A stretch of 38,270 bases of DNA from Nostoc mirabile CHAB5784 (GCF_020829645.1 NZ_JAIVFS010000079.1:1-38270), one strand, 5' to 3'. Numbered from the stretch's first letter, positions 17,699 through 25,397 are shown. Notes: generated by a model from the sequence alone, not told the origin. Made by a program: numbers and translations.

Positions 17699-17727
17699 AG
17701 AATACAAGCATCACTAAACTTATTCAA
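17699..17727 (-). promoter_or_regulatory. candidate sigma-70 promoter of the RiPP operon
   Basis: On the minus strand TTGAAT (17722-17727) and TATTCT (17699-17704) are 17 bases apart and each matches the consensus at four of six positions. Transcription would start about 80 bases before the precursor's ATG. No better promoter was seen in the 310-base gap. Confidence 0.4.
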
Positions 17728-17733
17728 TAATTG

Positions 17734-17750
17734 ACTGTATCCTATACAGT
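17734..17750. promoter_or_regulatory. palindromic operator candidate next to the RiPP promoter
   Basis: ACTGTAT and ATACAGT form a perfect 7-base dyad around three bases, directly upstream of the candidate -35 box. The position suits an activator or repressor dimer. The rest of the gap 17610-17921 shows nothing else I can support. Confidence 0.4.
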
Positions 17751-17921
17751 ATTTTTTTACTAAATTTCACGTTTATCGACATCTGAAAAATCACCTAGTA
17801 ATTCACCGAAGAGGTAGGGGAAGGGGCTTTCTAGCAGGGGGAAATGACCCCATGTTTACTTGATATTTGTTTACACACATTGATTTTTTCTTGCCGACTT
17901 ACTTAGGTCAAATTCAAAAAC

Positions 17922-18467
17922 TTAATTTTGCGATCCTATTCCCAACTGATATAAAAGCTTTGAAACTGAATTTTTATCTAGTTCAGCTAAAGTCATGGAA
18001 AATACTCTTAGCGAATCAACATAACCCAAATATATTTCGTACTGCAAACGTTTGTCTGCGGGAATTTTATCAAACTCAACTCCTTTTCCCCACCGATGAA
18101 TAGTATTAGGTTTAATTTTTAATATTTTGGCAATTAAGTTAATACACTTCTCTCGATAACCATGCTCTGATTCCATCGCTAAAATATAATCTTCTGTATA
18201 ATGTGGCTTTCCATATTCATTTACTTGTTCTAGCCCAAACCAACGACGACAGAATTCTCTTGGGTGTAAACCCCTTCTATCAGTAATACAAATTTTTAAA
18301 ATATCATTAGTAGCTTTTGTTATTTTTTCATGCCTAATTTTTGTTTTAAAATAAACTGGATCACGCTGATTATCTAAATAACTAATATTATTAGTTTGAG
18401 TGAATTCTAATTTTTTATAATTGGAATACTCCGCTTGTTTTTGTTCAACATTGCTTCCAGACGACAT
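17922..18467 (-). CDS. hypothetical protein with HTH-like segment, possible regulator
   Basis: A 181-residue basic protein that I do not recognise. The segment CINLIAKILKIKPNTIHRWG at about residues 108-127 has the spacing of a helix-turn-helix, suggesting DNA binding. The upstream part contains DRRGLHPREFCRRWFGLEQV. There is no signal peptide or membrane helix. The gene is transcribed in the same direction as the RiPP operon and is the gene immediately upstream of the precursor, with about 310 bases between. It starts 5 bases after a decayed cNMP-binding gene fragment. A role as local regulator of the RiPP operon is inference from position and the HTH-like segment. Confidence 0.55.
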   Translation of the reverse strand: MSSGSNVEQKQAEYSNYKKLEFTQTNNISYLDNQRDPVYFKTKIRHEKITKATNDILKICITDRRGLHPREFCRRWFGLEQVNEYGKPHYTEDYILAMESEHGYREKCINLIAKILKIKPNTIHRWGKGVEFDKIPADKRLQYEIYLGYVDSLRVFSMTLAELDKNSVSKLLYQLGIGSQN

Positions 18468-18472
18468 AATAT

Positions 18473-18766
18473 TTACTTCTTGTCGATACTTCTGCTTGAG
18501 TATATGTCTAATAATTTAGGTAAAGATTCAGGTCTAAGATTGAGGAATTGAGGAACTCCTTCATGGATGAGTACGGTATTAGCAGGATTTTTTTGCGTAA
18601 TCCCACAAGTCACCATCCAATCAATGTCACTGTCGTGCAATTCTCCCAACATAAATAGAACATCCCTCAAAGGCTGACCTTGTGCTAGGTTGCTAGGATC
18701 AAATTGATTGATGATGCTTTGTAGTCTATTAGAAAGTATGATTGCGATCGCACCATGAAAGCGCAA
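18473..18766 (-). pseudogene. decayed cNMP-binding gene fragment
   Basis: The 97 codons match the junction of the two domains in the intact protein at 19573-20664 (NLAQGQPLRDVLFMLGELHDSDIDWM). After about 65 residues similarity ends and unrelated sequence leads to a stop. The fragment lacks a full beta-roll and cannot bind a cyclic nucleotide. It is a partial duplicate left behind upstream of the RiPP operon. Confidence 0.75.
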
Positions 18767-18817
18767 TGCAAAACTAAATTCCTACCGTCATTTTGCCGCA
18801 AAGCCAATTTTGAAAAC

Positions 18818-18840
18818 AATGCACAATTTTTAGATAAGAC
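18818..18840. repeat. dispersed motif AATGCACAATTTTTA (copy 1)
   Basis: AATGCACAATTTTTA followed by GATAAGAC occurs here. The motif recurs at 19425-19447 and, with a changed end (TATATGAC), at 24366-24388. All three are in the same orientation beside the cNMP/Cache cluster. Two copies sit at the edge of duplicated cNMP fragments. Confidence 0.55.
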
Positions 18841-18895
18841 TATGATTTTTTTAGTTAAAATTCATCGACCTTCTATGTTCAGCAAAAAATGGTTA

Positions 18896-18901
18896 TATAA
18901 T
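18896..18901 (+). promoter_or_regulatory. -10 box before the small antitoxin-like gene
   Basis: A perfect TATAAT lies 26 bases before ATG 18928. No clear -35 box was found. The gene has no obvious ribosome binding site, so a short or weak leader is likely. Confidence 0.35.
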
Positions 18902-18927
18902 TAGATATCACAATATGAATGCTATAA

Positions 18928-19218
18928 ATGAACATGGAACGTGAAGCAGTCACAATCCGGTTTCCTATTGCTCTGTTAAACAAAGCAAAACATCTTAAAG
19001 ATGGCTCAGAGTCATTCAATGAGCTAGTAGTTGAAGCAGTGGAACGAGAGGTTAAACGACGACTGGCTATTGCTACTCATCAGAGCATTGTAGCCAGACG
19101 TGCCAAAATCAAGGCTAGAACTGGCGTACACCCAGATGTAAATGTTCTCATTCATCGCCTCAGAGAAGGGGATATGCGAGTAGTAGGCTCTATAGCCAGT
19201 AATTTAACTTACTTTTAA
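18928..19218 (+). CDS. small ribbon-helix-helix-like protein (possible antitoxin)
   Basis: A 96-residue protein, the only plus-strand gene in this part. The start MEREAVTIRFPIALLNKAK and the following SESFNELVVEAVEREVKRR suit a CopG/Arc-type ribbon-helix-helix domain, common in antitoxins and small repressors. The C-terminal half is basic (SIVARRAKIKARTGVHP). No toxin gene lies next to it, so it may be an orphan. A second ATG two codons downstream (18934) is equally possible. Its last 15 bases overlap the end of a convergent cNMP fragment. Function is inferred only from the pattern. Confidence 0.5.
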   Translation: MNMEREAVTIRFPIALLNKAKHLKDGSESFNELVVEAVEREVKRRLAIATHQSIVARRAKIKARTGVHPDVNVLIHRLREGDMRVVGSIASNLTYF

Positions 19219-19412
19219 CCGCCCCAACATCCAATCAAATCTTTTACCTGCGATCGCCACACCATCTAAAACGCTATCATTCAATTCATCGTCATATTCC
19301 GCACTCTCAGCCAATGACAAACCTTGGCTATAAACCCGTCTACCATAACCAAGCTGACTCAGCATTCCCTGTAATCTCTGGGAAAGCAAAATAGCGATCG
19401 CACGGTAAAAGG
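19204..19412 (-). pseudogene. duplicate 3' end of the cNMP-binding gene
   Basis: About 200 bases repeat the last 67 codons of the intact gene that ends at 19573, with few differences (RAIAILLSQRLQGMLSQLGY to FDWMLGRLKVS). There is no beta-roll upstream, only intergenic repeats. The near identity suggests recent duplication or gene conversion. The fragment is not expected to have its own function. Confidence 0.8.
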
Positions 19413-19780
19413 GCGATTGAACACAATGCACAATTTTTAGGTAAGACGCATTGAATAAGTCGGGGATCTTTTTCTTAGCCCCCTTTTTAAGGGGGTTGGG
19501 GGATCTAAAATTTGAGTCACATGACGCCAAGATCAGAACTAGCCCCCCTTTTTAAGGGGAACAAAAAGAAATTCAAGTTACTTTTAACCGCCCCAACATC
19601 CAATCAAACCTTTTCCCCGCGATCGCCACACCATCTAAAACGCTATCATTCAACTCATCGTCATATTCCGCACTCTCAGCCAATGACAAACCTTGGCTAT
19701 AAACCCGCCTACCATAACCAAGCCGACTCAGCATTCCCTGTAATCTCTGGGAAAGTAAAATAGCGATCGCCCGATAAAAA
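19208..19780. repeat. direct repeat of about 200 bp (19208-19410 and 19578-19780)
   Basis: The two blocks share the 3' part of the cNMP gene with scattered substitutions only. They are 370 bases apart, start to start, and could recombine to delete the intervening DNA. Confidence 0.8.
19479..19560. repeat. CCCCCTTTTTAAGGGGG hairpins
   Basis: A perfect hairpin CCCCCTTTTTAAGGGGG lies at 19479-19495, and a second, similar copy follows at about 19542-19559. Both are preceded by AG and lie in the same orientation. This type of repeat is common between cyanobacterial genes. It could end transcription but has no clear T tract after it. Confidence 0.55.
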
Positions 19781-20664
19781 CGAGATCCAAATCCGATATC
19801 TTGCTGTAACTTTGCTGCCATTTGCTGTCGGGAAATCGATAAAACAATTGACTCCTCAATCGCCTTAACAGTTGCAGAAGGTAGGCGGCCATCAATCAAG
19901 GGTGTTTCTCCGATAATTTCGCCTTTGGATAATCTGGCTATTTCTCTACCAGAAACTTCACCCCCCTCGATTGCAGCAAAAGCACGAGCTAAAGGATTAC
20001 GCTCATTTTCAGCAATAGAAAGAGACATTGCTCCATCTAAAAGAATATACAGTGCATCTACAGTTCCTCGTTCATGGATGAGTGTGGCATTAACAGGAAT
20101 TTTTTGCTTAGTTCCACAAGCCATCATCCAATCGATGTCACTATCATGTAATTCTCCCAACACAAACAGCACATCTTTCAAAGGTTGACCTTGTGCTAAG
20201 TTACTACGACCAAGTTGATTAATGGTGCTTTGAATTCTATCTGAAAGCATAATTGCGATCGCCCGATAAAAACGCGACGCAAAACCAACATCTTGCTGCA
20301 ATTTTGCTGCTAGTTCTTGCTGGGAAATTGACATCACTAGCGATGTTTCGATAGCCTTTACAGTCGTGGCTGTTGGACGAGTAACAAAGGGAATTTCCCC
20401 CACTACCTCACCACTGAATAATCTCGCAATCTCACGACCAAAAATTTCATTTCCTTCGATGGCTGCAAAAGCACGAGTTAGAGGATTATTGTCTGGTTGA
20501 GAGACGCTAACTGTTAAGATTCCATCTAGTAAAATGTGTAGATAATCAGTAGCTTTTCCTTCTTGGATGAGTAGAGTACCAGCAGCTATTTCTCGGCGAT
20601 GACCTGTCGCAATCATCCAATCAATGTCACTGGTAGTTAATTCTTTAAGCAAAACTTCTGTCAT
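19573..20664 (-). CDS. tandem cyclic-nucleotide-binding domain protein
   Basis: A 363-residue soluble protein with two cNMP-binding-like halves, at about residues 1-150 and 165-310. Each half has DIDWM, a beta-roll segment (LLIQEGKATDYLHILLDG; TLIHERGTVDALYILLDG), FAAIEG, GREIARL and a phosphate-cassette-like region ending in SATVKAIE. A shared C-terminal tail carries LSQRLQGMLSRLGY. The canonical cAMP-binding arginine is not obvious, so ligand binding is uncertain. There is no DNA-binding domain. The start at 20664 follows GGGAGGTATT. It is the last gene of a run with the HEXXH, ParA-like and Cache genes. Its domain type also occurs at the N-terminus of the NHLM ABC protein, which hints at a link to export. 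Confidence 0.8.
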   Translation of the reverse strand: MTEVLLKELTTSDIDWMIATGHRREIAAGTLLIQEGKATDYLHILLDGILTVSVSQPDNNPLTRAFAAIEGNEIFGREIARLFSGEVVGEIPFVTRPTATTVKAIETSLVMSISQQELAAKLQQDVGFASRFYRAIAIMLSDRIQSTINQLGRSNLAQGQPLKDVLFVLGELHDSDIDWMMACGTKQKIPVNATLIHERGTVDALYILLDGAMSLSIAENERNPLARAFAAIEGGEVSGREIARLSKGEIIGETPLIDGRLPSATVKAIEESIVLSISRQQMAAKLQQDIGFGSRFYRAIAILLSQRLQGMLSRLGYGRRVYSQGLSLAESAEYDDELNDSVLDGVAIAGKRFDWMLGRLKVT

Positions 20665-20702
20665 AACTAATACCTCCCGATTTTTTAATTTAATATTTTG
20701 GA

Positions 20703-21929
20703 CTATTGTAGAGATGCAAAATTGCACGTCTCTACACCCCAATTTCTCTGCAATCTGGATAAAATTTGTTGAATACGAAAGTGCGCCTCAAGAGATGCCA
20801 ATTCTTCTAATGTCAAATAGGTCAATGCTATTAACATCAAGGGTTGAATATTAATGTCCATTAACTTCCTTGCATTCTGAGTGTGAAAGTCCTGCAAATT
20901 TTCGGCTGCGGCCTTTACTAATGCTTGTAGAATTCTAAAAGCTCCATCAGAAAGTGAAGGTTTACCCCGGTAGTTTTGCAGTCTACCTCCCTCTCGGTAA
21001 TTGGGAAACGACTCTAACCCCAAAAAACGCAAGAACCAATCAACTCGATAATCCCCCGTAGCGGCTACAATGCCCCTGTAGTCGGCAATTAACTCATCGA
21101 GTATATTGTTTTGCATGGAGTTAAATAAGCGGCGTGTGAAGTAGTGGGTACATTCATGTTCCAGCCGAATTGTCAAGGATAGACGCTGCCATTCTCCTTC
21201 CTCAAGTCCCATGTCGCTGGCTGAAACGTTACTATAACAACCATTACTCAAAATAATGAATTTATCCTGATAAAGCTGTTTTTGTGGTATTAATCGTTGA
21301 AATTCTGCTAACCAGCTACTTTGGGAGGAATTAGCAGAATTTTCAGCCTTCCATTGTTGGCGATACTGACGAATGCGATCCCAGTTATTAAACCCGCTGA
21401 CTATACAGGCTCCCATAGACGCAGGAATTGGCTGCGGTTCATTTTGCTTTGTCAGAGCTTGAACTAAAGAAACAAAGTCATTTCGGCTCCCAGTTAATAA
21501 TACAGGAATAGTTCCAGCCAAGCTTTGATGTAGTATTAATTGCAGTTTTTCAGGTTCCTGTAACACTAAACCTGTCGCCTCTCTCATCCCATTGACTGCA
21601 ACGCCCCGACGAGTAGCAAACTGATACGCCTCAATCTGGCTGATACCCTCAATTACGGGAAATCGGAACTGTACCAATCGCTGTTTGAGTACCTCAAATG
21701 CTCCTATATCTTTTGCTGCAACGGCATATCCTTCCCAAGCAGCCAGATGGGGTTCAGGGGTCAAAGGAAATTTGACTAGATAGGTTAATATATTGTGATT
21801 AAAAACGGTTTGGTTATATACCAATAATTCCTCTACCTGAGCAGCAGTAGCTCCAAAGTAGATGAGGACATTAGTACGAAATGATTGTTGATCGATCATA
21901 AGCGACACCGAATAGCCCGTCGTAGACAT
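20703..21929 (-). CDS. uncharacterised protein with HEXXH zinc-protease motif (DUF7005-like)
   Basis: A 408-residue soluble protein that I associate, from memory, with the uncharacterised cyanobacterial family DUF7005. It has the motif RLEHECTHYFTRR, with His258-Glu259-Cys-Thr-His262 fitting HEXXH. Further on, NNILDELIADYRGI offers Glu279 or Asp283 as third ligand, as in gluzincin-type metalloproteases. No signal peptide is seen, so it acts in the cytoplasm. A conserved-looking stretch ILSNGCYSNVSASDMGLEEG precedes the motif. It lies between the ParA-like and cNMP genes in the same direction. Leader removal or regulatory proteolysis is possible, but protease activity is inference from one motif. 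An alternative start is Met11. Confidence 0.6.
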   Translation of the reverse strand: MSTTGYSVSLMIDQQSFRTNVLIYFGATAAQVEELLVYNQTVFNHNILTYLVKFPLTPEPHLAAWEGYAVAAKDIGAFEVLKQRLVQFRFPVIEGISQIEAYQFATRRGVAVNGMREATGLVLQEPEKLQLILHQSLAGTIPVLLTGSRNDFVSLVQALTKQNEPQPIPASMGACIVSGFNNWDRIRQYRQQWKAENSANSSQSSWLAEFQRLIPQKQLYQDKFIILSNGCYSNVSASDMGLEEGEWQRLSLTIRLEHECTHYFTRRLFNSMQNNILDELIADYRGIVAATGDYRVDWFLRFLGLESFPNYREGGRLQNYRGKPSLSDGAFRILQALVKAAAENLQDFHTQNARKLMDINIQPLMLIALTYLTLEELASLEAHFRIQQILSRLQRNWGVETCNFASLQ

Positions 21930-21958
21930 TGCATTCAGAAAGGGACAAAAGCAAAAGA

Positions 21959-22747
21959 CTAACGACTAATGACTAAACCAGCAATCTGATTTGTAATTGC
22001 TTTGATAGTCTGGCTAATTGGATGCTGAGGATAGCGTAGACAGAAAATACCATGACTGGCTAGCTGCACCATCTCTGACGATAATGGCAAAATCCCAGCC
22101 ACAGGAGCGTTGTAGATTTTCTCTACCTGTTGTTGCAAGTCAGTAAAATTTAAGTTTGGTAGCACTTTATTGATTACCAACAGCATTTTTGACACCTTCA
22201 ACTTTCGAGCTACATCCACAGTCACAGCAGTTCCCTGAAAGTCTTGATGATCTGGACGTAAAAGGATTACTAAAATATTAGAAATACCAATGGAAAGTAA
22301 GGTTTCTTCATTTAAACCTGGATGTGTATCTATTAAAAGGTAGTCTAATTTTAAACTGCTAATGAGTTCCTGAAAGCCATCATTGAGCCGGACTACATCA
22401 TACCCCTCCCGAAGAATCCTGGCGATTTCACCAGTCTTAATACTAGAAGGAACCAAGTAAAGGCTACCCTTAATATTACCTGTATTTTCTTGCTCTGTAA
22501 TTAAAACATCAGTAACATCATAGGCAGTATCTTTGATATCACAGTACCCCCACAAGTAATCATTGAGGGTACGTTTAATTTTGTGATCATTCATCCCGAA
22601 AATAACATGAATTCCTGGTGATTGAATGTCAGTATCAACAATGCCTACACGTTGTCCCTGAAGCGCTATATTAGCCCCTATATTGGCAATTAAGTTTGAT
22701 TTGCCAGTGCCACCACGGAATGAATGAACTGCGATAATCTGTGCCAT
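21959..22747 (-). CDS. MinD/ParA-family ATPase
   Basis: A 262-residue P-loop ATPase. The deviant Walker A motif is HSFRGGTGKSNLIANIG at residues 8-24, with the signature lysine replaced by an arginine (RGGTGKS). A switch I-like GIVDTDIQSPGIHVIFG follows, and Walker B is YLLIDTHPGLNEETL. This family uses ATP-dependent dimers on membranes or DNA to place cell structures, plasmids or protein complexes. No ParB-like partner or centromere repeat is adjacent, so plasmid partition is less likely than a role with its neighbours. It is preceded by AAGGTAAG and transcribed with the HEXXH gene 30 bases downstream. In context it may position or regulate the export system, which is inference. Confidence 0.85.
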   Translation of the reverse strand: MAQIIAVHSFRGGTGKSNLIANIGANIALQGQRVGIVDTDIQSPGIHVIFGMNDHKIKRTLNDYLWGYCDIKDTAYDVTDVLITEQENTGNIKGSLYLVPSSIKTGEIARILREGYDVVRLNDGFQELISSLKLDYLLIDTHPGLNEETLLSIGISNILVILLRPDHQDFQGTAVTVDVARKLKVSKMLLVINKVLPNLNFTDLQQQVEKIYNAPVAGILPLSSEMVQLASHGIFCLRYPQHPISQTIKAITNQIAGLVISR

Positions 22748-22821
22748 AACTTACCTTACCCTTATTAGTGAATAGTTATTATTTCCAATTTACAAACTCT
22801 CGATCTTGCCATAATTACGAA

Positions 22822-24246
22822 TTATTTTAATGGCTCACAGGTGGGCGATCGCTCTTTCAAAGATTCCACTTGATTTTGCAATCTCTGGTAGTACTCTGTC
22901 TCAGTTTCGCTAGTAATTACTTCGTGTTGTTTGAGTTTTTGGATCTTTTTTTGTAACTCTTGAAAATGTTCATTTTCGGTTATTTCTGCAACGTGGGTAG
23001 CTCTTTTGGTTTCGTCAATCTCAATGCGAAGTTCCTGAACTTGCATTTTCAACTTCTGATCTCGCATCCTCACTTCTTCAGCCATCTCTAAGAAAATACG
23101 CACTAATTGACCAACATCATCTTGTGTATGACCTAATTGAGCCAAACTCTCGCGTAGTTCCAACACATGAGAATCAAAATCGTCATCCTCTAATGCTTGG
23201 GCTGCAACTGTCAGAGCGTGAATTGGTCGAGAAATATTCAATCCTAACAGCAGCGCGATGATTGCCGTAATTCCCCCAACAATCACCACACTGCTGCTAT
23301 TGAGCCAAATCAGGCGATTCAAAGGAGCGGTAAACTCTGCTTTGGGTTGACTGACTCCCAATACCCAAGGCTGGGTTGCTAAGGGTGCAAAACCGACTAT
23401 CTCCGGCATCTGCGATCGCGGCAATTGATAGGTAGCGTGTCCCGGCTGTGTGGCTCTCACCATCACCTTTAAGTCAGCAATATCCAAACTCTCAATCTCA
23501 TCCACACCGTAGTGTTTATCGTGAATAACCTGCTTTAGCGTCTTAGTTGACACTGGCACGAGGCTATGGTATAGAAGAGATGGATCGGGATGACTAATGA
23601 TTACTCCTTGTTGGTCAATCAGGAAGATATTGCTCTGAAAGCCTATATGTAAGGCATTAATAGTTGTCCAGATATCTTCTGCCCTAATATTGAGTAGAGT
23701 AGTTCCGACAATCTCCCCATTGGGCGATCGCACGGGCCCAGAGAAGAACATTCCTGGACTTTCGGTTGTTTCGTTCACCAAGCTGCTAAATCCGTAAAAG
23801 TTATCCTGGATAGTGGAATAGTTTTGACCAATGAATTTTGGATCTGTTGCAGCGAGGCATTGACCTTTCTTATCCATCAGCAAGACAGCATCAATATCTG
23901 GATAAGAGCGGAAAACCTTTTCTAAAGTTTGTTGCAGGTTGGGGCGGTAACTTTCTCGCTTTTGTAATGTGTCAGCAGCCAGAAAATCCACCAGATGGCG
24001 ATCGTTGCTGACTTGAGAAACCACACGATGGCGATCAATAATTAACTGGTCAAAGCGACTAGCACTACTGCTGGCCAACAGTTCCAGTTTGCGGTATTCG
24101 CCAGCCTCTACACTGTTTAAGCTCTGTTGCAGGTTGTAGCAGACAGTGAAGATCATCGGTATCAGCACAGCACAAACCAATGCTACCGAAATTTTGGCAG
24201 CGATTGACCAGGTAGGCGCGTAAAGAAACCGATGCAGGTGCTTCAT
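22822..24246 (-). CDS. Cache-HAMP membrane receptor without output domain
   Basis: A 474-residue membrane receptor, start chosen at the ATG for MKHLHRFLYAPTWSIAAK because the upstream extension is not typical. Transmembrane helix 1 lies at about residues 17-37. A periplasmic double-Cache region follows (PDIDAVLLMDKKGQCLAATD, IFLIDQQGVIISHPDPSLLY), then helix 2 (SVVIVGGITAIIALLLGLNI). A HAMP segment (SRPIHALTVAAQALEDDDFD) and a long coiled coil end the protein. It lacks kinase, cyclase and methyl-accepting domains. It therefore probably signals through protein contact. The next gene, 74 bases downstream, encodes the ParA-like ATPase, a plausible partner. Cache domains sense small external molecules such as amino acids. 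Confidence 0.82.
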   Translation of the reverse strand: MKHLHRFLYAPTWSIAAKISVALVCAVLIPMIFTVCYNLQQSLNSVEAGEYRKLELLASSSASRFDQLIIDRHRVVSQVSNDRHLVDFLAADTLQKRESYRPNLQQTLEKVFRSYPDIDAVLLMDKKGQCLAATDPKFIGQNYSTIQDNFYGFSSLVNETTESPGMFFSGPVRSPNGEIVGTTLLNIRAEDIWTTINALHIGFQSNIFLIDQQGVIISHPDPSLLYHSLVPVSTKTLKQVIHDKHYGVDEIESLDIADLKVMVRATQPGHATYQLPRSQMPEIVGFAPLATQPWVLGVSQPKAEFTAPLNRLIWLNSSSVVIVGGITAIIALLLGLNISRPIHALTVAAQALEDDDFDSHVLELRESLAQLGHTQDDVGQLVRIFLEMAEEVRMRDQKLKMQVQELRIEIDETKRATHVAEITENEHFQELQKKIQKLKQHEVITSETETEYYQRLQNQVESLKERSPTCEPLK

Positions 24247-24424
24247 TTTGTAAATGCCAAGACGGGCTAAGGTATAAGAATTTCTAACTTTACTATAGGA
24301 ATAACAGAAAATTATCAATGTACCGATGAATACTTAGCAGCTTAATAGAGGCAACCGAGTAATTGAATGCACAATTTTTATATATGACTCTCACTTTTTT
24401 AGGTTTACTGTTTATTAACTCATG

Positions 24425-24468
24425 CCACGGCTACGAAAACATCGCTCTGCTCGTTTTCGTAGCCGTGG
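24425..24468. terminator. perfect 16-bp inverted repeat between regulator and Cache genes
   Basis: CCACGGCTACGAAAAC (24425-24440) and GTTTTCGTAGCCGTGG (24453-24468) pair without mismatch around 12 bases. No T tract follows on either strand, so a simple intrinsic terminator is unlikely. It may be a mobile palindromic repeat or an RNA stability element. Confidence 0.45.
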
Positions 24469-24479
24469 GGAAATTGAAG

Positions 24480-24527
24480 TCCTTAGTTATTAGTCATTAG
24501 CACTAACTAATGACTAATAACTAAGGA
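24480..24527. repeat. perfect 21-bp inverted repeat of the TTAGTCATTAG type
   Basis: TCCTTAGTTATTAGTCATTAG (24480-24500, 21 bases) pairs with its exact complement at 24507-24527 around a six-base loop. The TAGTCATTAG theme is a common Nostoc spacer repeat and recurs at 24528-24539 and near 21960. Confidence 0.7.
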
Positions 24528-24536
24528 CTAATGACT

Positions 24537-24592
24537 AAATCGGCGGGTGGCTATCTTGGACACTTCTTAAGGGATAGGATTCCCGCCGATTT
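24537..24592. terminator. hairpin with T tract at the end of the AraC-type regulator gene
   Basis: AAATCGGCGGG (24537-24547) and CCCGCCGATTT (24582-24592) pair around 34 bases, followed by more T residues on the plus strand. It overlaps the last codons and stop of the minus-strand regulator gene. On the minus strand the T run is short, so it may act better on plus-strand transcripts, but no plus-strand gene is nearby. Confidence 0.4.
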
Positions 24593-25397
24593 TTTTGAGT
24601 GTAGCATTATCAGTGCGTTGTGCCTTTCTCCAGGCTTGAGGAGTCGTTTGGTGATACTGGCGAAACTGGCGGAAAAAATGACCCTCATGCTGATAACCGA
24701 CTGTTTCAGCAATCTGATTCACGCACATATTACCTTCCATCAGCAAGGTACGTGCGGCTGCCATTCGGCGTTCGATAATCCAATGATTCACCGTTTGTCC
24801 TGTATGACGGCGCACTAAGTCAGTTAAATAAGCAGGACAGTAACCAACTGCAAGAGCCACATCTTGTAAGCTAATCGGTTGATAGTAGTTTGCTTCAATG
24901 TACTCAAATACTTGGTTAAGATTAGAGTCAGAAGGGAATATTGACTGAGAATTTACAAATTTTGTGGTTTCAGATGAAGGTAGAACTGGAACTTGTTGGG
25001 ATAGGTTGGCGTAATACTCCTTTATGGCTGCTTGTTTTTGCAGTCGAGTTGCGATCGCTGCCAATAATTCCTCTACCGTGGAGGGTTTTGTAAGATAGTC
25101 ATCAGCTCCCAAATTCATGCCTTGGCGAAGTTCAGCCTTAGTAGCCTTAGCAGTCAGAAAAATGAAAGGAATCATCGCTGTGGCAGGATTTTGACGCAGA
25201 GTTGAGAGAACGCCGTAACCATCAAGTTCTGGCATCATAATGTCGCAAAGTACCAAATCTGGGAAATTTTCTAATATCTTTTGCACACCAACAAGACCAT
25301 TTTTTGCACCGATGGCTTCAAAACCTTCGGCCTCTAGGCTATCTAGAAATATATCTCGGGTTTGTGTCTCATCTTCAATCACCAAAACTTTTGTCAT
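24567..25397 (-). CDS. response regulator with AraC-type DNA-binding domain
   Basis: A 276-residue transcription regulator. The receiver domain at residues 1-120 has the acidic pair VIEDE, the phosphoacceptor aspartate in LVLCDIMMPELDG, the threonine in FLTAKAT and the lysine in YLTKPST. A linker leads to an AraC/XylS double helix-turn-helix at about 160-260 (SLQDVALAVGYCPAYLTDLV, then QIAETVGYQHEGHFFRQFR). Phosphorylation probably controls DNA binding. Its receiver is strongly similar to the single-domain regulator upstream, suggesting tandem duplication. The histidine kinase at 26074 is the likely phosphate donor. It lies about 320 bases before the Cache receptor gene and could control the genes downstream, including the RiPP operon; the targets are inferred. 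Confidence 0.9.
   Translation of the reverse strand: MTKVLVIEDETQTRDIFLDSLEAEGFEAIGAKNGLVGVQKILENFPDLVLCDIMMPELDGYGVLSTLRQNPATAMIPFIFLTAKATKAELRQGMNLGADDYLTKPSTVEELLAAIATRLQKQAAIKEYYANLSQQVPVLPSSETTKFVNSQSIFPSDSNLNQVFEYIEANYYQPISLQDVALAVGYCPAYLTDLVRRHTGQTVNHWIIERRMAAARTLLMEGNMCVNQIAETVGYQHEGHFFRQFRQYHQTTPQAWRKAQRTDNATLKKIGGNPIP

Noticed and set aside
21959..22747. Plasmid partition system parA
   Set aside because: No ParB-like gene or centromere-like repeat is next to it, and it lies far from both replication genes within a signalling gene run.
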